From: Dastarcus helophoroides
Lineage: Eukaryota > Arthropoda > Insecta > Coleoptera > Bothrideridae
Length of the DNA: 64,000 nt
Assembly: GCA_028583605.1 (NCBI GenBank)
Contig: CM053335.1
Location: forward strand, 13,423,053 to 13,487,052
Direction: 5' to 3'
In this document: in pieces, positions 1 to 12,300 of the stretch
Position numbering within the stretch: position 1 is the first letter of the stretch
Layout of the letters: each line of letters opens with the position of its first letter
Program-made: the position numbers and the translations under genes
Notes under the pieces: generated by a model
What the model was told of the DNA's origin: nothing
Seen by the model: the letters and a program-made list of their open reading frames with translations, nothing else
Database searches by the model: none

Positions 1-401
1 TTGCAATTTTAAACGCTATAAATTCATAAACAAGTCAAATGTTTGGCGGCGCCATCTGTTGCTGTTTAATAATATTTCAGCACTTTTGTCGTTAATTTAC
101 AAACAGATTTTTAAAGTCTGAACAATATTTGACGCAAAATTAGAATCTTTAGAAAAAGAGAAATAAAACTGCGCACTATTAATTAATTAACCTTTTTCTA
201 TGAATTAATTAACCAGTTTTTACTCCAAATGCGACATTGAGCTTAAAACTTAGTTGGGTAGATGTCGCTAAATCCGACAAATTTTAGTCGCTGACAGAAA
301 GAAGTTTTGACATATCGACAATTGTAATCCGTAAATAATCAGATGAGATTTCCTTCAGATTTAACAGTTAATCAGTACAAAATTAAAAAGTAAAGACAAC
401 A
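1..401. other. Upstream flank of Fis1, no gene recognised
   Basis: AT-rich sequence without a supportable ORF or RNA gene. The Fis1 promoter presumably lies here, but I cannot point to a TATA box or initiator with confidence. Confidence 0.4.
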
Positions 402-1873
402 ATGGCAGATATTTTATCAGAAACTGTACCACCCGAAGACCTAAAGGTAAGTGAACGGGATGAACTAGTTAAAACGCACAATTTATAAAAAGTCATGACT
501 AAGGTTTTTGCGTCATATTGTGTGAGGGGGCTTTCGGTAAAAGAAGCGGTAAATGTGGGTAGATTTAAGTTTTGAAATTTTGTGTTCTCGAAATGGCGAT
601 TTGTCATTGTGTAGCGTACCGACCGAACTTAAACTCGTTTAAATGTTGTAGAAGTTTGAAAAGATATACCACGAACAGCTCTATCAAAACAACGTCACCC
701 CAAAAGCGCAGTTTGAGTACGCCTGGTGTCTAGTCAGAAGTAAATACCCCGCTGATATTAAAAAGGGTATAATATTGTTAGAGGAGCTTTATAAGAACCA
801 TGAGGAGGGACAACGAGACTACCTCTATTATCTAGCCATTGGCAGCGCTCGAGTTAAGGAATATTCCAGAGCTTTGGGTTACGTCAAATCCTTCCTGTCA
901 ATCGAACCAGGTAAGACATGAGACCTCCATCGTCTAATGTGCATTTACACCTATAATTCTCTCTGACATAAAATACTTTTATTCGTTGATAAAGTTTATT
1001 AGTTATGAATATAAAATACATTGTGTCAATTATTCCGGGAGTAGTTAACTGAGACTCTCAGCTGTAATTTTGGTGGAACGGACTGGTCCTTGGTTATCTT
1101 CAAAAATCGAAATGCAAACCTTGTCAGCTGAAACCAAAAAAGATTAAAAAACACAACAACGGTTGTGCTTCGACAGCCAAGCTATCATCTCAGCTGTGTA
1201 AATAAGTTTTGGATGGCTTCTCTCAGCATAGTTGACACTTAATTAGGGAGGAATTTATGAAATAAAGTGTTTACTGTAAATGCCCCCTTAGTCAAACTGT
1301 GTCAGACTTTTTTTTTCTCGTGACCCAGTTATTTTTATGTTGTGACATACTGTGTTACGAAGGGGAAGCACAAAGTGTTTTTTCACTATTTTAGAGTGTA
1401 CGTAAATTAAATAAGACTTTATCATTTGTGAGTATGATTTAAAAATGATAACGAAGGCTTCCACGGCCAGAGTCGGTACAGGATAAACTTCTTCCGGGAT
1501 TGGATTGTGTCAAAGAACTACTAAAAGTTGGCGAAACGTCGAACACTTTTAGTAGTTTCTTTGACACGGTCCAATCCCAGAAGGAGTATATCCTGTAATG
1601 ATTTAAAAATATAGAGAAGATTGCGCCACCCATGGCCTTGTGCCTGGTGATAACCCACCATTTTGGGAACGCTAGTCTAACTGGATGGGAAATTTTATTG
1701 TCCAATTTATCGTTTTAATTGTAGGCAATCAACAAGTCATAAGTCTGCAGCAGACAATAAAGAAAAAGATGGAGAAGGAAGGTTTAGTTGGGATGGCCAT
1801 GGCAGGAGGAGCGGTTTTGGCAATTGGGGCCATAGTGGGCGTTGGTATGGCCATTGCTAGTAAAGTCAAATAG
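402..1873 (+). CDS. Fis1: Mitochondrial fission 1 protein (FIS1), 3 exons
   Basis: Exons are 402-446, 652-910 and 1725-1873 (453 nt, 150 residues; the human protein has 152). All introns are GT-AG and the frame stays open across both junctions. The protein starts MADILSETVPP, continues through the conserved FEYAWCLVRSKY block and the EEGQRDYLYYLA block of the TPR-like helical domain, and ends in a glycine/alanine-rich hydrophobic tail anchor (roughly residues 122-147) followed by SKVK. FIS1 is a tail-anchored protein of the outer mitochondrial and peroxisomal membrane that acts in organelle fission and mitophagy. An AATAAA polyadenylation signal lies at 1993-1998. Intron 2 carries two foldback or retro-element-like repeats. 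The start ATG is the only one that gives the family's N terminus. Confidence 0.95.
1069..1198 (-). repeat. Dispersed repeat R, copy 1 (in Fis1 intron 2)
   Basis: On the minus strand this reads GCTGAGATGATAGCTTGGCT, then GTCGAAGC, then a TTGTTGTGTTTTTTAAT block, and ends in a segment complementary to GGAACGGACTGGTCCTTGG. The same order of blocks recurs at 31828-32035, 52270-52370 and 54092-54275. The core resembles a degenerate hammerhead-like CTGA..GAAAC layout, but I do not regard that as proven. Confidence 0.6.
1450..1600. repeat. Foldback repeat S, copy 1 (in Fis1 intron 2)
   Basis: It begins GATAACGAAGGCTTCCACGG and then contains two inverted arms. The left arm includes CGGGATTGGATTGTGTCAAA and the right arm GACACGGTCCAATCCCAGAA, around a loop containing GGCGAAACGTCGAAC. 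Related copies lie at 55803-55945 (same start, near-perfect hairpin) and 58300-58385 (3' part only). It is a short non-coding mobile repeat of unknown class. Confidence 0.7.
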
Positions 1874-2469
1874 TGCTTTTGTTATATATCAATTTCCAGT
1901 AGGTGTGATAACTTGTATTTTGTTATAATTCTTTTGATATTTAATTTAAATGTTATTCCATTTTAAATTCTTAAATTTTGAGTTTTCCATCAAATAAACG
2001 TTACTTTTTATATGTTTGTCTTTATTGGCTTTTGACTGGGATATATCAATTGCACCGCTTACCATATTCTATCTGTCATTGTTTAGTTGAGTTTAAGGCT
2101 TGCATTTTATCCTGTACTAAAAAACAAATAAAATAATACAATATTAATTTTTTTTTAATGTTTAACAAGGTTAGCTTCGTTGATTAATGTTAAGTTTGCA
2201 AAATCTGCTTCCTAAAAAATATGAGAAATAAATGGTGACGTTAATTCCGATAAACTTGAAATGGGCTGCAAATTCAGGATAATTTCATGAGGAAACGAGC
2301 TCTAGTTGTGCCATTGCTTGTAGCTTACAAATTAGATTATTTTTAAAGGTTGAAAGGCATAGAAACTATATTTTAAAAAATCAAAATGACGGATCAGTAA
2401 CTTCATCTGATGTGTCAAAAATCAGATTTTTTCCGTTTATTTAATTTTTTTCGGGATTAGGCGTCAAAA
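1874..2469. other. Intergenic spacer, Fis1 3' end to orphan gene
   Basis: Holds the Fis1 3' UTR and AATAAA signal, then AT-rich DNA. Nothing else is recognised. Confidence 0.4.
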
Positions 2470-3582
2470 ATGGTTATTAGAAAATCCCCCAATGAATCAA
2501 ACTCTATCCTGGTTAAATTTCAGAGTAGGCAAGACGATATTAATCAGCCTGAGCGACTCAGCATAACTCTTTTTGAAAAAATACGTTCCACTGATATGGA
2601 AATTAAAAAGAGTTTGGATGGCCCCAAATTATGCGAAAATGCAAGAAGGAACAAAGTCTACCCGATAAGTTTTTTTCTTGAAAACTCAAAAGCCAATCAA
2701 GACGAAATTCAAATTAAAAATAGGTCAGATGTACTTCTCTTTAACAACGCGAATGTCTCAAAGCAGAATGACCCAATTGAGCTTAAAAATGTAAAATTCA
2801 ATGAAAAGAAGCTTTTAGAGGAAAAAATTATCCCAAAGAGCGCTCTATCATCGAAAGAATTACTATTAAGTGATTTGGAAGCTGCTGTAGACAAATTAGC
2901 GTTTGATCTACCCCCGAAATTGCCAAATTTCGAAACAAAGAAAAAATCTTCGGTGTTCACCACTGATTCCTTGGAACCTTCTCTCAGACTAAATTTCAAA
3001 GAAAAAACCAGTCTTCCGCTGAAGAACGCAAGTTACCATATGAAAAAAGCGGAAACTGAGAAACTTCGTCCTAAAAGTCAACTGACTCGGGAGCAACTCC
3101 TATTGGACAATCTGGCGACGAAATACGCGGTGAAAATGAATTTTGATCCCGGTTCTAACGCCAACGTGAACCTTGATGTGAGTAAAATCCCCTCAAATGA
3201 CGATTTTCTTCTAACTGATTTGTTTAAAAGGGGTAAAACCAAAACGCGATCTAGCTCGAAGATTAACGTTATTTACGGCTGCAGAGATGGTCAGAGATTT
3301 TTTGATACCTCAAGTGAAAGTTACCGCAACAGTCAATCAAATAAGCATGTGATTAACTTGACGGCGAAAGGTGATCTGCATAGGGCGGATTCCCTGACTA
3401 CTATAGGGGATTTTTTCGAAAGTTACAAAAAGCAGCTTTGGCGGGATCAATCGAAATTGAGCGTATTTGAGGATAACTGTCTAACTGACGATTCGGAAAT
3501 CGAATGCGATTTGAACAGCCTCGAGTGGAAGCTCTCCTTGGATGTGCAAGAGCCCTTGCCTGTTAACCGGGAACAGCCTTAG
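2470..3582 (+). CDS. Uncharacterised 370-residue protein, single exon
   Basis: An uninterrupted ATG-to-TAG reading frame of 371 codons in otherwise stop-rich AT DNA, with ordinary codon variety and no sign of the 20-bp array. I do not recognise the family. The protein is hydrophilic and rich in Lys, Ser, Asn and Leu, with no signal peptide or membrane segment. It contains an internal duplication: IIPKSALSSKELLLSDLEAA (about residues 120-139) resembles RPKSQLTREQLLLDNLA (about 200-216), each followed some 10-15 residues later by an FD-containing segment. The C terminus is acidic (DDSEIECDLNSLEW). The length and the internal repeat favour a real gene, possibly fast-evolving or lineage-specific. 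It could also be one exon of a larger gene, since no clear polyadenylation signal is seen beyond ATTAAA at about 3586. Confidence 0.6.
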   Translation: MVIRKSPNESNSILVKFQSRQDDINQPERLSITLFEKIRSTDMEIKKSLDGPKLCENARRNKVYPISFFLENSKANQDEIQIKNRSDVLLFNNANVSKQNDPIELKNVKFNEKKLLEEKIIPKSALSSKELLLSDLEAAVDKLAFDLPPKLPNFETKKKSSVFTTDSLEPSLRLNFKEKTSLPLKNASYHMKKAETEKLRPKSQLTREQLLLDNLATKYAVKMNFDPGSNANVNLDVSKIPSNDDFLLTDLFKRGKTKTRSSSKINVIYGCRDGQRFFDTSSESYRNSQSNKHVINLTAKGDLHRADSLTTIGDFFESYKKQLWRDQSKLSVFEDNCLTDDSEIECDLNSLEWKLSLDVQEPLPVNREQP

Positions 3583-6500
3583 GAAATTAAAAGTATTTAA
3601 ATGCGTCTGCCTTTTATTGCATTACTCAGGATAGAATTTTTAATATAAATTAATAATAACAGTACAAATTACAAGTTGAATTTGTGTAAAGCTTGCACTG
3701 GTAAAGCAGATTTCTTTATAAAGCAGGATTTTTTCCAGTATAGCAACTATACAATTGGGAATTCTTTTTAAGCTTTTTTTTCTAAATTGGATTTTTTCTA
3801 TAGTTTTTTACTTATTTTCCTCAATATTATCCATTTTAATTAAAAATGTTGAAATGTGTTTTCGATTTCGAAGCATTTATATTCAAAATCCAAGTTTAAA
3901 CCTGGAATTTTTGCTTTCTTTTCGAAGGTTTATTGCTATTGCAAGTTTTAATCTGTAGTTTCGAATTTGTTTGAGTTTAAACCCGGAATATTTAGGAAAA
4001 AGTTGAAATTTAAAGATTATATAAAGTTGAAATGTCGATAACAAAAGTCATAGTTTTTAGAAAAGATGTAAAAAAAACCTTCTGACAAAAAATTGCGAAA
4101 GAAGCTAAATCTTTTTATAATAACTTTCTCAAAAGTTCGACTTTTTCTAAAAATGTGGACGTTTCAAACATTTCCAGAAAACAAACGAATATTCGGGTTG
4201 AAGGACAATGTTTTTAAATTGAAATTCTAATTTTGAGAACTTTTTCTTACAAAAATTTCGAGTTTCGGTTATAATTTTTATTATTTTCATAAAATCCAGT
4301 CCAAGTTGAATTTTTTCGATTTTGCTTTTTAACTCGAAAAAAATCGAAATTTAGAGAAACGAAAACCAAACTTAAAGAAGTCCAGATTATATTCCTCAAT
4401 CTTGGAATTTTATTTTACAATTAACTTTTTTATTTTACTTTTTTTTTGAATTTCTATCTTTTTCTCAAAATTTTATAAATGGGTTTTAAATATTTTTAAA
4501 AATGTCGAGTTTTTTGAGAGGTTGTAATTGTTTTACGATTTTATTTCAGAATTAGGACATTTTTCCAGAATTTGCGCTTTTTCAAGATGTTTGACTTTTT
4601 CTCAACTTTCGATGTTTTCAAAGTTTCGATGTTTTACAAAATTTTTATTTTTAAAAATGTCGATGTTGGTTTTTGAAAGGTTCGATCTTTTCGAAAATTT
4701 TGACCTTTTTTTAAATAGTTTGAACTTTCAGAAATTTAAATTTGTTCGAAAATTTCGATTTTTTTTTGGAAAATGTCGACTTTATTGGTAATTTCGACAT
4801 TTTCTTTAAATTTTCAATTATTTTTTCTAATTCACCGCTTTTTTCAAAGTTTTGAATTGTTTTGGAAATCCTGATTTAACAAAGTTTCATTTTTGTATTA
4901 AACTTTAAAAATATTTCAACTTTTTTGTCAAATTTCGATTTTTTTAAACTCTTTTTCGACTTTTTTTGAAACTTGCTACTTTTTTGAAATCCTTCATTTT
5001 TTTTAACAATTTGAAATGTTTTTTATTAAAATTTCGAAATTTTTCAAAATTTGGACTTTTGTTTTCAAATTTTCGCACTTTTTTCCAAAATTTTAACATT
5101 TTTTCAAAAAGATCTTTAAAAAATTTCGACCAACAAAGTTTCGAATTTCTTTGAAAGTCCCGGTTTTTCAAAATTCCATTTTTTTATTAAACTTTAAAAA
5201 AATTTCAACTTTTTTGGCAAATTTGGATTTCTATAACTCTTTTTTAATTTTTTTTGAAACTTACCATTTTTTTTGAAAACCTTCAATTTTTTTTGAAAAT
5301 TTGAAATGTTTTTTATTAAAATTTCGAAATTTTTCAAAATGTTGACTTTTGTTTTCAAATTTTCGCACTTTTTCCCAAAACTTTAACTTTTTTTTTTAAA
5401 GGCCTTTTAAAAATGTCGACCCTTTATCAAAATTGATCTATTTTTTCGAATTTTGAAGCATTTGTCTAATTTCAAATATTTTTCAAAATTCCCCCATTTA
5501 TTGAATTTATCAATTTTTTGGAAATTTGGACCTAGTTCGAAAATCGCTTTTTTAGAAATTTTTGACCATTTTTCAATATTTTGGTTTTTTAAATTTATAC
5601 AATTTTTTATAAAAATTTCGATATTTCTCAAAATTTTTCTTTAAAAGTCGAAAAAGAGTTTAAAAAATCGAAATTTGCCAAAAAAGTTGAAATTTTTTTA
5701 AAGTTTAATAAATAAACGGAATTTTGAAAAATCCGTATTTTCAAAGAAATTCGAAACTTTGAAAAAAGTCGGGAATGAAAAAAAACAAGCAAAAATTTGA
5801 AAAAAAAATGTTATATCAATAAAGTTGAGATTTTCAAAAAAATTTTAAATTTCTGAAATTGCAAAATTTTCAAAAAATGCCGCAATTATTGAAAAGGCCA
5901 AATTTTCGAAAAAAGTAAATAATGGAAAAAAGGTAGAAATTTTAAAGAAAAATTATGAGAAATGTCGAAATTTTTATAAAAAATTGTATAAATTTAAAAA
6001 ACCAAAATATTGAAAAATGGTCAAAAATTTCTAAAATAGGGATTTTCGAACTAGGTCCAAATTTCCAAAAAATTGAGAAATTCAATTGCCTACTCTGAAT
6101 AATTTTGAAAAATATTTGAAATTAGAAAAATGCTTCAAAAAATATTTTAAAAAAGGTTTCATATTTTCGAAAAAAAAAAGGTTTAAGAAAAAAATGGAAT
6201 TTTGAAAATCGGGATTTTCAAAGAAATTCGAAACTTTGAAAAAAGTCTAGAATGAAAAAAAAAACAATCAAAAATTTGAAAAAAAATGTCGCAATTATTG
6301 AAAAGGCCAAATTTTCGAAAAAAAAAACCAAAATGTTGAAATAAATCGATGTTTTAAAAAGAGTTCAAATTTTCGAAATAAAAACTTTAAAATGCATCGA
6401 AATATTTGCCAAATAATCCAAAATTTTAACAAAAGTCGAAATTATCAGAAAAGTCGAAATTTTCAGTGGAAATTTTGAAAAAAGTAAACTTTTGAAAACA

Positions 6501-6780
6501 TCCGAAGGTTTGGATAGTTGAAAATTGTGTGAAAAAAATTTTAAAGCGAAGGTTTTGAAAAAGTTGAAATTTAAAAAAAAATGAAAAATTCGGAAATGGA
6601 GTCGGAATTGTAGAAAAATTCATTAGCAACCTCTTTGATTTTTTTCAGATAAGTTTAAATTCCAGAAATTTTAAACTAAAATAAATTAAAAATTTTTAAA
6701 AAGTCAAATTTTTCAAACAGATGTCGCATAACATTAAAAAAACGAAATTTTCAATAAAGTGGAAGTTTTCCAAATAATTG
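3583..6780. repeat. AT-rich degenerate repeat block with direct and inverted duplications
   Basis: About 3.2 kb of T-rich sequence (to about 5640) followed by A-rich sequence, built from variants of TTTTCGAAATTT and TTTTTTCAAAATTT. A segment around 4880-5130 is repeated directly at about 5165-5400. Parts of the T-rich half reappear reverse-complemented in the A-rich half. No gene is supported. Short ORFs here are rich in F, K, N and I and follow the repeat, so I do not annotate them. Confidence 0.75.
5407..6165. repeat. Large inverted repeat (about 220-bp arms)
   Basis: The left arm is about 5407-5635 and the right arm about 5950-6165. The left arm contains GGAAATTTGGACCTAGTTCG and the right arm CGAACTAGGTCCAAATTTCC, which are exact reverse complements. 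The homology runs on over most of both arms with scattered changes. Additional inverted fragments are 5130-5190 with about 6190-6245 and 4914-4962 with about 5645-5690. A transcript would fold into a long imperfect hairpin. Confidence 0.75.
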
Positions 6781-8005
6781 AGAGGGTGTTTACGACCAAC
6801 AAAACAATTTTCCAAGAACCTTGCAATTAAGGGCGTAATTACCGGACCAGCCATAACTGCAGAAAGCACTTATCGAGCAGAACATCGAATGTCCTGCTGA
6901 GAAGATTCCATAGAATACAGTGGAGTTCATTGGGGTGTTTAATGCATTTCTAATGAGCAATACAAAATGAATGCCTAATATTAACTAAAGGAATCTCGAG
7001 GCCACAAGCAACAATCGTTGGCAAAGGCTCAGCAGTGTTTGTCGTGAACCAGTGAACTCCAAATGCCAAAATTGTAAGGCGACTTTTATTAAATTTTTCT
7101 CGCGTATATTTGTTTTGTTTTGGTTTTGTGTGTGTGTGTGTAGGTGAGTGTGGATGTGTGAATATCGGTAAAGTGGTCGATGTTAAAATTAAATATCGTA
7201 TAATTCCCCAGCTTTTCCAAACGTTTCAATTTTAGAACGATTATTTCTTCCCAGAATCGAAATAAGGTTTGGGAGTGGATTGATTCTACTTTCAAGTGCT
7301 GTCGATTTTGGAATTACCATTCAGAATTTAATGAAATTCAACGTATTAATAGGCTATACCCAGATAATGATCCAATTAAATTTTTGAAGAGCTATAGAGA
7401 ACCAGTAAAAAATTATTGATATTATAAATTTCACACTTTTAACATTGAGCCTTAGGGGAAAACAGATATTCTACAATATTTTACAAAAAGTAGCGTTCAG
7501 ATTTCAGTATGAAGGGAAAAAACGATGGAAAATAATACATAAAACATTTTAGACACTTTAGATCATGTGATAGAAGTAATTAGCGAATAAATATCAAAAA
7601 TTTATTTTTTATCGTACTTTCCCAGTAGTTTATTAGATGTGGCAACGTCTTTGTATGAAGAATTCTGTGATCCTACATCGTTGTTTACTTCTGTTTTGAG
7701 GTTATGTGATAAACTTTGTAGGGCTGCCCGCGCATTAATTAATTTACGAAGTCAACCTACTGGAGCGTGTTTTCTAACGTTTGTTATGTAGCTTTGTTAC
7801 TTTTCCAATGAAATATTTCTTTATTGTGAGTAAAAGATTTGACTATGATATTGTTCAATCATATCAAAATTCCTCTGTCTTTTATGCCATAGCGACATTG
7901 CCTGGTACCTAAAAACTACTCTGATAAAACGAGACAATTTTGATGTGTTTTTGACCCTTGCAGTAACGACAGTACAACCTTCTAAATAAAATATATCTTT
8001 TTTCT
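6781..8005. other. Non-repetitive spacer, no gene recognised
   Basis: About 6790-7080 is higher-complexity sequence of unknown origin. A short TG microsatellite lies at 7127-7160. Beyond it is AT-rich sequence without a supportable ORF. Confidence 0.4.
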
Positions 8006-9034
8006 AGAAATTCGATTTTAATTTCGAAATTTAAAAGCTGCTACTTCGTAGCAGTTATTTAGCTGAAGCAGCTTCAAGCTGCTATTCAATTTTAAAAATA
8101 GCTGCTTCAGTACTTCGCTGCTTCGTATTTTACATTGATCGTAGTTCTCTTGACAGAAATCGCAAAATCGGAAACCCCGATAGCAGTCGACAATGCCCGA
8201 ATATACCGCTGGCTGCGCTTTATTATCAAAAATAGCTGCTTCGCTTCTTCATAGCTGGTCTGTTCATAGATACTCGCACTCCGATCCCAGTTAATAATAC
8301 CCGAATTCGAGGTTTCGCGTGTCGCCGTTCTGGCTGCAATTTATTAATTTCGAAACTCGTACCGCTTTATAGATCTGTGATCACATGTTTTCTCCGGAAA
8401 TGTTAAGTTTTAATGTCAATGTCATTACTAATTTTAAGAGGCTTTACGCACGTTAAGATTTATCCACCAAAAGAAAGTAAAATTAGAGCTGTTATTTGAA
8501 CATTTCTGTGATCTACACCTTATCAAAACATTAAATAAAAACACTATCAAACTACACCATAGTAGGATCTCGTCAGAGACTAAATAGACTAAACCTATCA
8601 TGGTAAGCAGTGAAGCCAGTTGAAAGCCTGGCGAAAGCCTAGGTCCATCTAGCTCGCAATGCCCTCTTATTATTTGACAGACCTTTGCGAAGATAACATC
8701 GGTTTTTTTTTAAAGAAAATGGGCTGTAAATATGGGGAAGTGTATTGTGGATCATTGTTGAAACCTCAGTGAACACATTAGTGAAGGAAAATCAAGAGTT
8801 TCATTCTTTGGGTAGGTAAAAATAAAATATATAAATATTCAATTATCGGTGTGCGCGCGTCGCCATTTCACTGCAATCATGACGTGTTTACAGCACCGGC
8901 TTAACAATATTGTACACAGGCGTCGAGTATTGAAAGAAAATTATTTTAATATTAAACCAAGATGCAGCTACTTTTTAAAAGAAGCAGTAACTGCTATAAC
9001 TGTTATTTGAAAATAGCAGGTTTGCCCATCCCTA
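8006..9034 (-). mobile_element. hAT-like non-autonomous element, copy related to 36366-37148
   Basis: The right end reads TTTGCCCATCCCTA, the reverse complement of the TAGGGATGGGCAAACCTGCT terminus found at 36366. The inner sequence matches that copy in opposite orientation, including CGGAAACCCCGATAGCAGTC against its complement near 36975 and the CTGCTACTTCGTAGCAG terminal region. The left boundary near 8006 is degraded and I could not find a matching 8-bp duplication. A segment around 8560-8820 looks like a later insertion. No transposase is present. Confidence 0.65.
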
Positions 9035-9361
9035 ATAGTAGGAATGACACGCCACTGCTACGTAGTTTAATAGTCACCCAAGTCACAGAAATATTGATAG
9101 TTTCCACATATGATAGTTTTTATCAGTTGTAGTTCCCATTAATGGTAGTTTATTCACCGCTGATGTGACAGTGACATTTGATCTTATCATTGACAGTTAC
9201 CATAACCTCTAATTTTGACTTCCCAATATAAATAAAACCGCTAAAAACCTTATATGTCCTTAGTTTAAGAGATGTTTCATATTTTATAGATAACATAACT
9301 GTGAGTTTGTTTGCTGGCGAACTGGTGACGCTTCCAAGTAGGACGTAACATTAAAAGAAAA
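9035..9361. other. Upstream region of PDE12
   Basis: 327 bp between a hAT-like element and the PDE12 ATG. No defined promoter motif is seen. An upstream non-coding or targeting-peptide exon could lie here, but none is demonstrable. Confidence 0.3.
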
Positions 9362-12300
9362 ATGGATAAAAAAATGGAAAATTTATTGATAATGGATAAT
9401 GTGGCATATTTGCGGACCTTACACTCAACTTATCAATTCGAATTATCCTTTACATTGAAGATGACAATTGGCAATATCGATATAAACGAACAAATTCGAG
9501 CCGTACGTCAAATAAGCGATACGGTTGGTTCCCTATTACAACACACAAAAAACAAAATAAACAGAATCATAACGTCAAAGTACGACTCGGATGAGAATCT
9601 ACCAGACGTGCCCATCATTTTCAAGCGTAGAAGCAAACCTATAAGAGAAACGACAGTCCTAAAAGAATTCATAAAACAAAACCACAAACACTCGAGTTTT
9701 ATAATTGGGCATAACCGTTACACTGTAATAGCGGACGCGCCCCTGATAAAAGCGATGTTTTTACCGGAGGTTATATTCGCTAATTTCACTATTCAACCGA
9801 GGAAATTCCAAACTTTATACACTGAGAGCCAACTGTCGGAGTTTACCTGGTTTCGATCTGAAGATACAAAGAATTGGGTCATAGTTGGAAACAGTTGGCA
9901 ATACGAGGTGACGGAAGCGGACGTGGGGCACTATTTAAAACTACGATGTGTCCCGAGAAATGAAACTTCAACGGGCCCCCTGTTTGAGGCAGTATCGCCG
10001 GGTAGGGTGCAGATGATGGTGGATATACCAAGCGAGTGTCCATTTGAAGATAGACACAGGATAACTAACAGTTTTTTGGAAGCTCCCGCGTAAGTAAATT
10101 TGTTGATTAGATATATTAGGTAAAATGGAGGTTTGTTTTGTAGTTTTAGGGTTGTGAGCTATAACGTTTTAGCTAGTAGATATGCAGAGACGAACGAGCA
10201 GTTTCCTTATTGTCCTCCAGAGGTGCTCGCGATTGATTATCGGAAGCAGTTAATTATAAAGGAATTGTTAGGTAAGTTGATAAATATGTCGGTTTTGTTG
10301 TTGAAATTATCAATTTGTAGGATATAAGGCTGATGTTATCTGTTTGCAAGAAGTTGATGATAATGTTTATAAGAGTTATTTTAAGAAAATATTCCATCAA
10401 AATAATTATGGGACTACGTATTACAGAAAAGGAAATCGGATACCTGAAGGTCTTTGTTGTTGTTTTAATAAATCGAAGTTTCGGTACGTTAACAAAAATT
10501 TTGTTCATTTAAATGTATCTCTGTCATATTTTTTATTGATATGTTTTGCGAGTTACGTATTTGGGGTTTTGAAGGCTTCAGTTGGACCAATGGTGTCATT
10601 GCTATTACCAACTTTGAGGGTGCTACAATATGACAAGTAGATTCAAAACTCGGCTGTGATCCCATGGCATTTTTTGCCTGTTTTCCGTCTACAGTTCTCT
10701 GGATTTTCATTGCTGCGTAGTTAAGAAGGTTTGGTTATTTTTTTATATAACAAACGCACAAAATAACACAAAAATATGCGGCAATTTATCCTGAAAATGG
10801 TATATCAACTACTTTAGAAAAAATTATCAACAATGAAAAAAATGTTCATCAGTTTCTTCAAATTCTATAATTAAATATTGAAATTTCGACGTCTTCCCCA
10901 AATTGTGAACTCTAATGTTGACATTTTGAGAAAAAAATGAAAGTTTAAGGTTATTATTAGTATTTTTCAGCTTTAAGTGGAAGTGGTGGACAAAAGAACT
11001 GAAATTTCGACCAAATACTCAAAGTTATAAAAAGTTTCTTAGGATTTGAAGTAGAAAATTGAAATGAAAGGAAAAAAATCCTACAACATGTTTCAAATTT
11101 TGAAACAAGTGGAAACTTTTGTGATTAACAGTCGAAATGTTGACATTTTGAGAAAAGAATGAAATTTTAATGTTATTATTAACATTTTTCAGCTTTAAAC
11201 TGGAAGAAGTGGACAAAAAAAATCGAAATTTCGACCAGATACTCAAAGTTATAAAAAGTTTCTTGTGATTTGAAGTAGAAAATTGAAATGAAAAGAAAAA
11301 TTCTAAAAATTTCAAGTTTACTTTTAAAATTTTGAAAGAAGTTGGAAATTTTGATATTAAAACTCGAAATGTTGACATTTTGAGAAAAGAATGACGTTTT
11401 AATATTATTATTAACATTTTTCAGCTTTAAACTGGGAGAGGTGGACAAAAAAATCGAAATTTCAACCAGATATTCAAAGTTATAAAAAGTTTCTTGTGAT
11501 TTGAAGTAGAAAATTGAAATGAAAGGAAAAATTATAAAAATTTCCAGTTTACTTTTAAAATTTTGAAATAAGTGGAAAATTTTGAGATTAAAAGTTGAAG
11601 TTTTATGAATAAAGTAAACATTTCTCGTGTAATACCAAAATTTTCTAACAAGAGTCCAAATTTCGTACTCAAGCTCAAAGTTTTGAAAATAGAAATTTTT
11701 GTTGCCTAAATTTTAAGGAGAAAATCAAAAGTTTGGCTTCCATCAACTGACTCAAATTAAAAAAAAATCAAACTGATCAATTGACTTCAAACAGAAAATG
11801 GTCAACATTTAAATGAAAAATTGGAAGTTATAGAAAAAAGTTGGAATTTTTTGCTAGTCTTCGAATTTTGTACTTTTTTCTTTGGCATTCGTCTGTACAC
11901 CCAATTTTTTTTTAAAAAGTAGAAATTTTCTGCAAATAGATATTTCGATTTACTAAATTTCAAAAAGGAAATCGAATTTTATCTTGAAATTGGAAACTTA
12001 TCCATGACCTAAAACCCAAAATTATGGTTAAAGAATCTAAATTTGAAAAAAAGTCTAGGTTTATAGAACAAAGTTAAAACTTTTGGGCAAATATCGTAAT
12101 TTAAATTCTTTTTTTCTGAATTCCAAGCAAAAAATTTCAGGAAGCACAAAGTCGAACATTTTTTAAAGTCGACAGTTAAGGAAAGCAATTAAGCTTTAAT
12201 TTGCGAAAGTTTGAAGAAAATCAAAATTTCGATTTTTGATCAAAATTATCAACTTTTTTCTCCACCTTTAACTCAAAATTAATGTAAAGGAATTTAAATT

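Noticed and set aside
7089..7295. 68-residue ORF across a TG microsatellite
   Set aside because: Low-complexity THTHK sequence from the microsatellite, with no supporting features.
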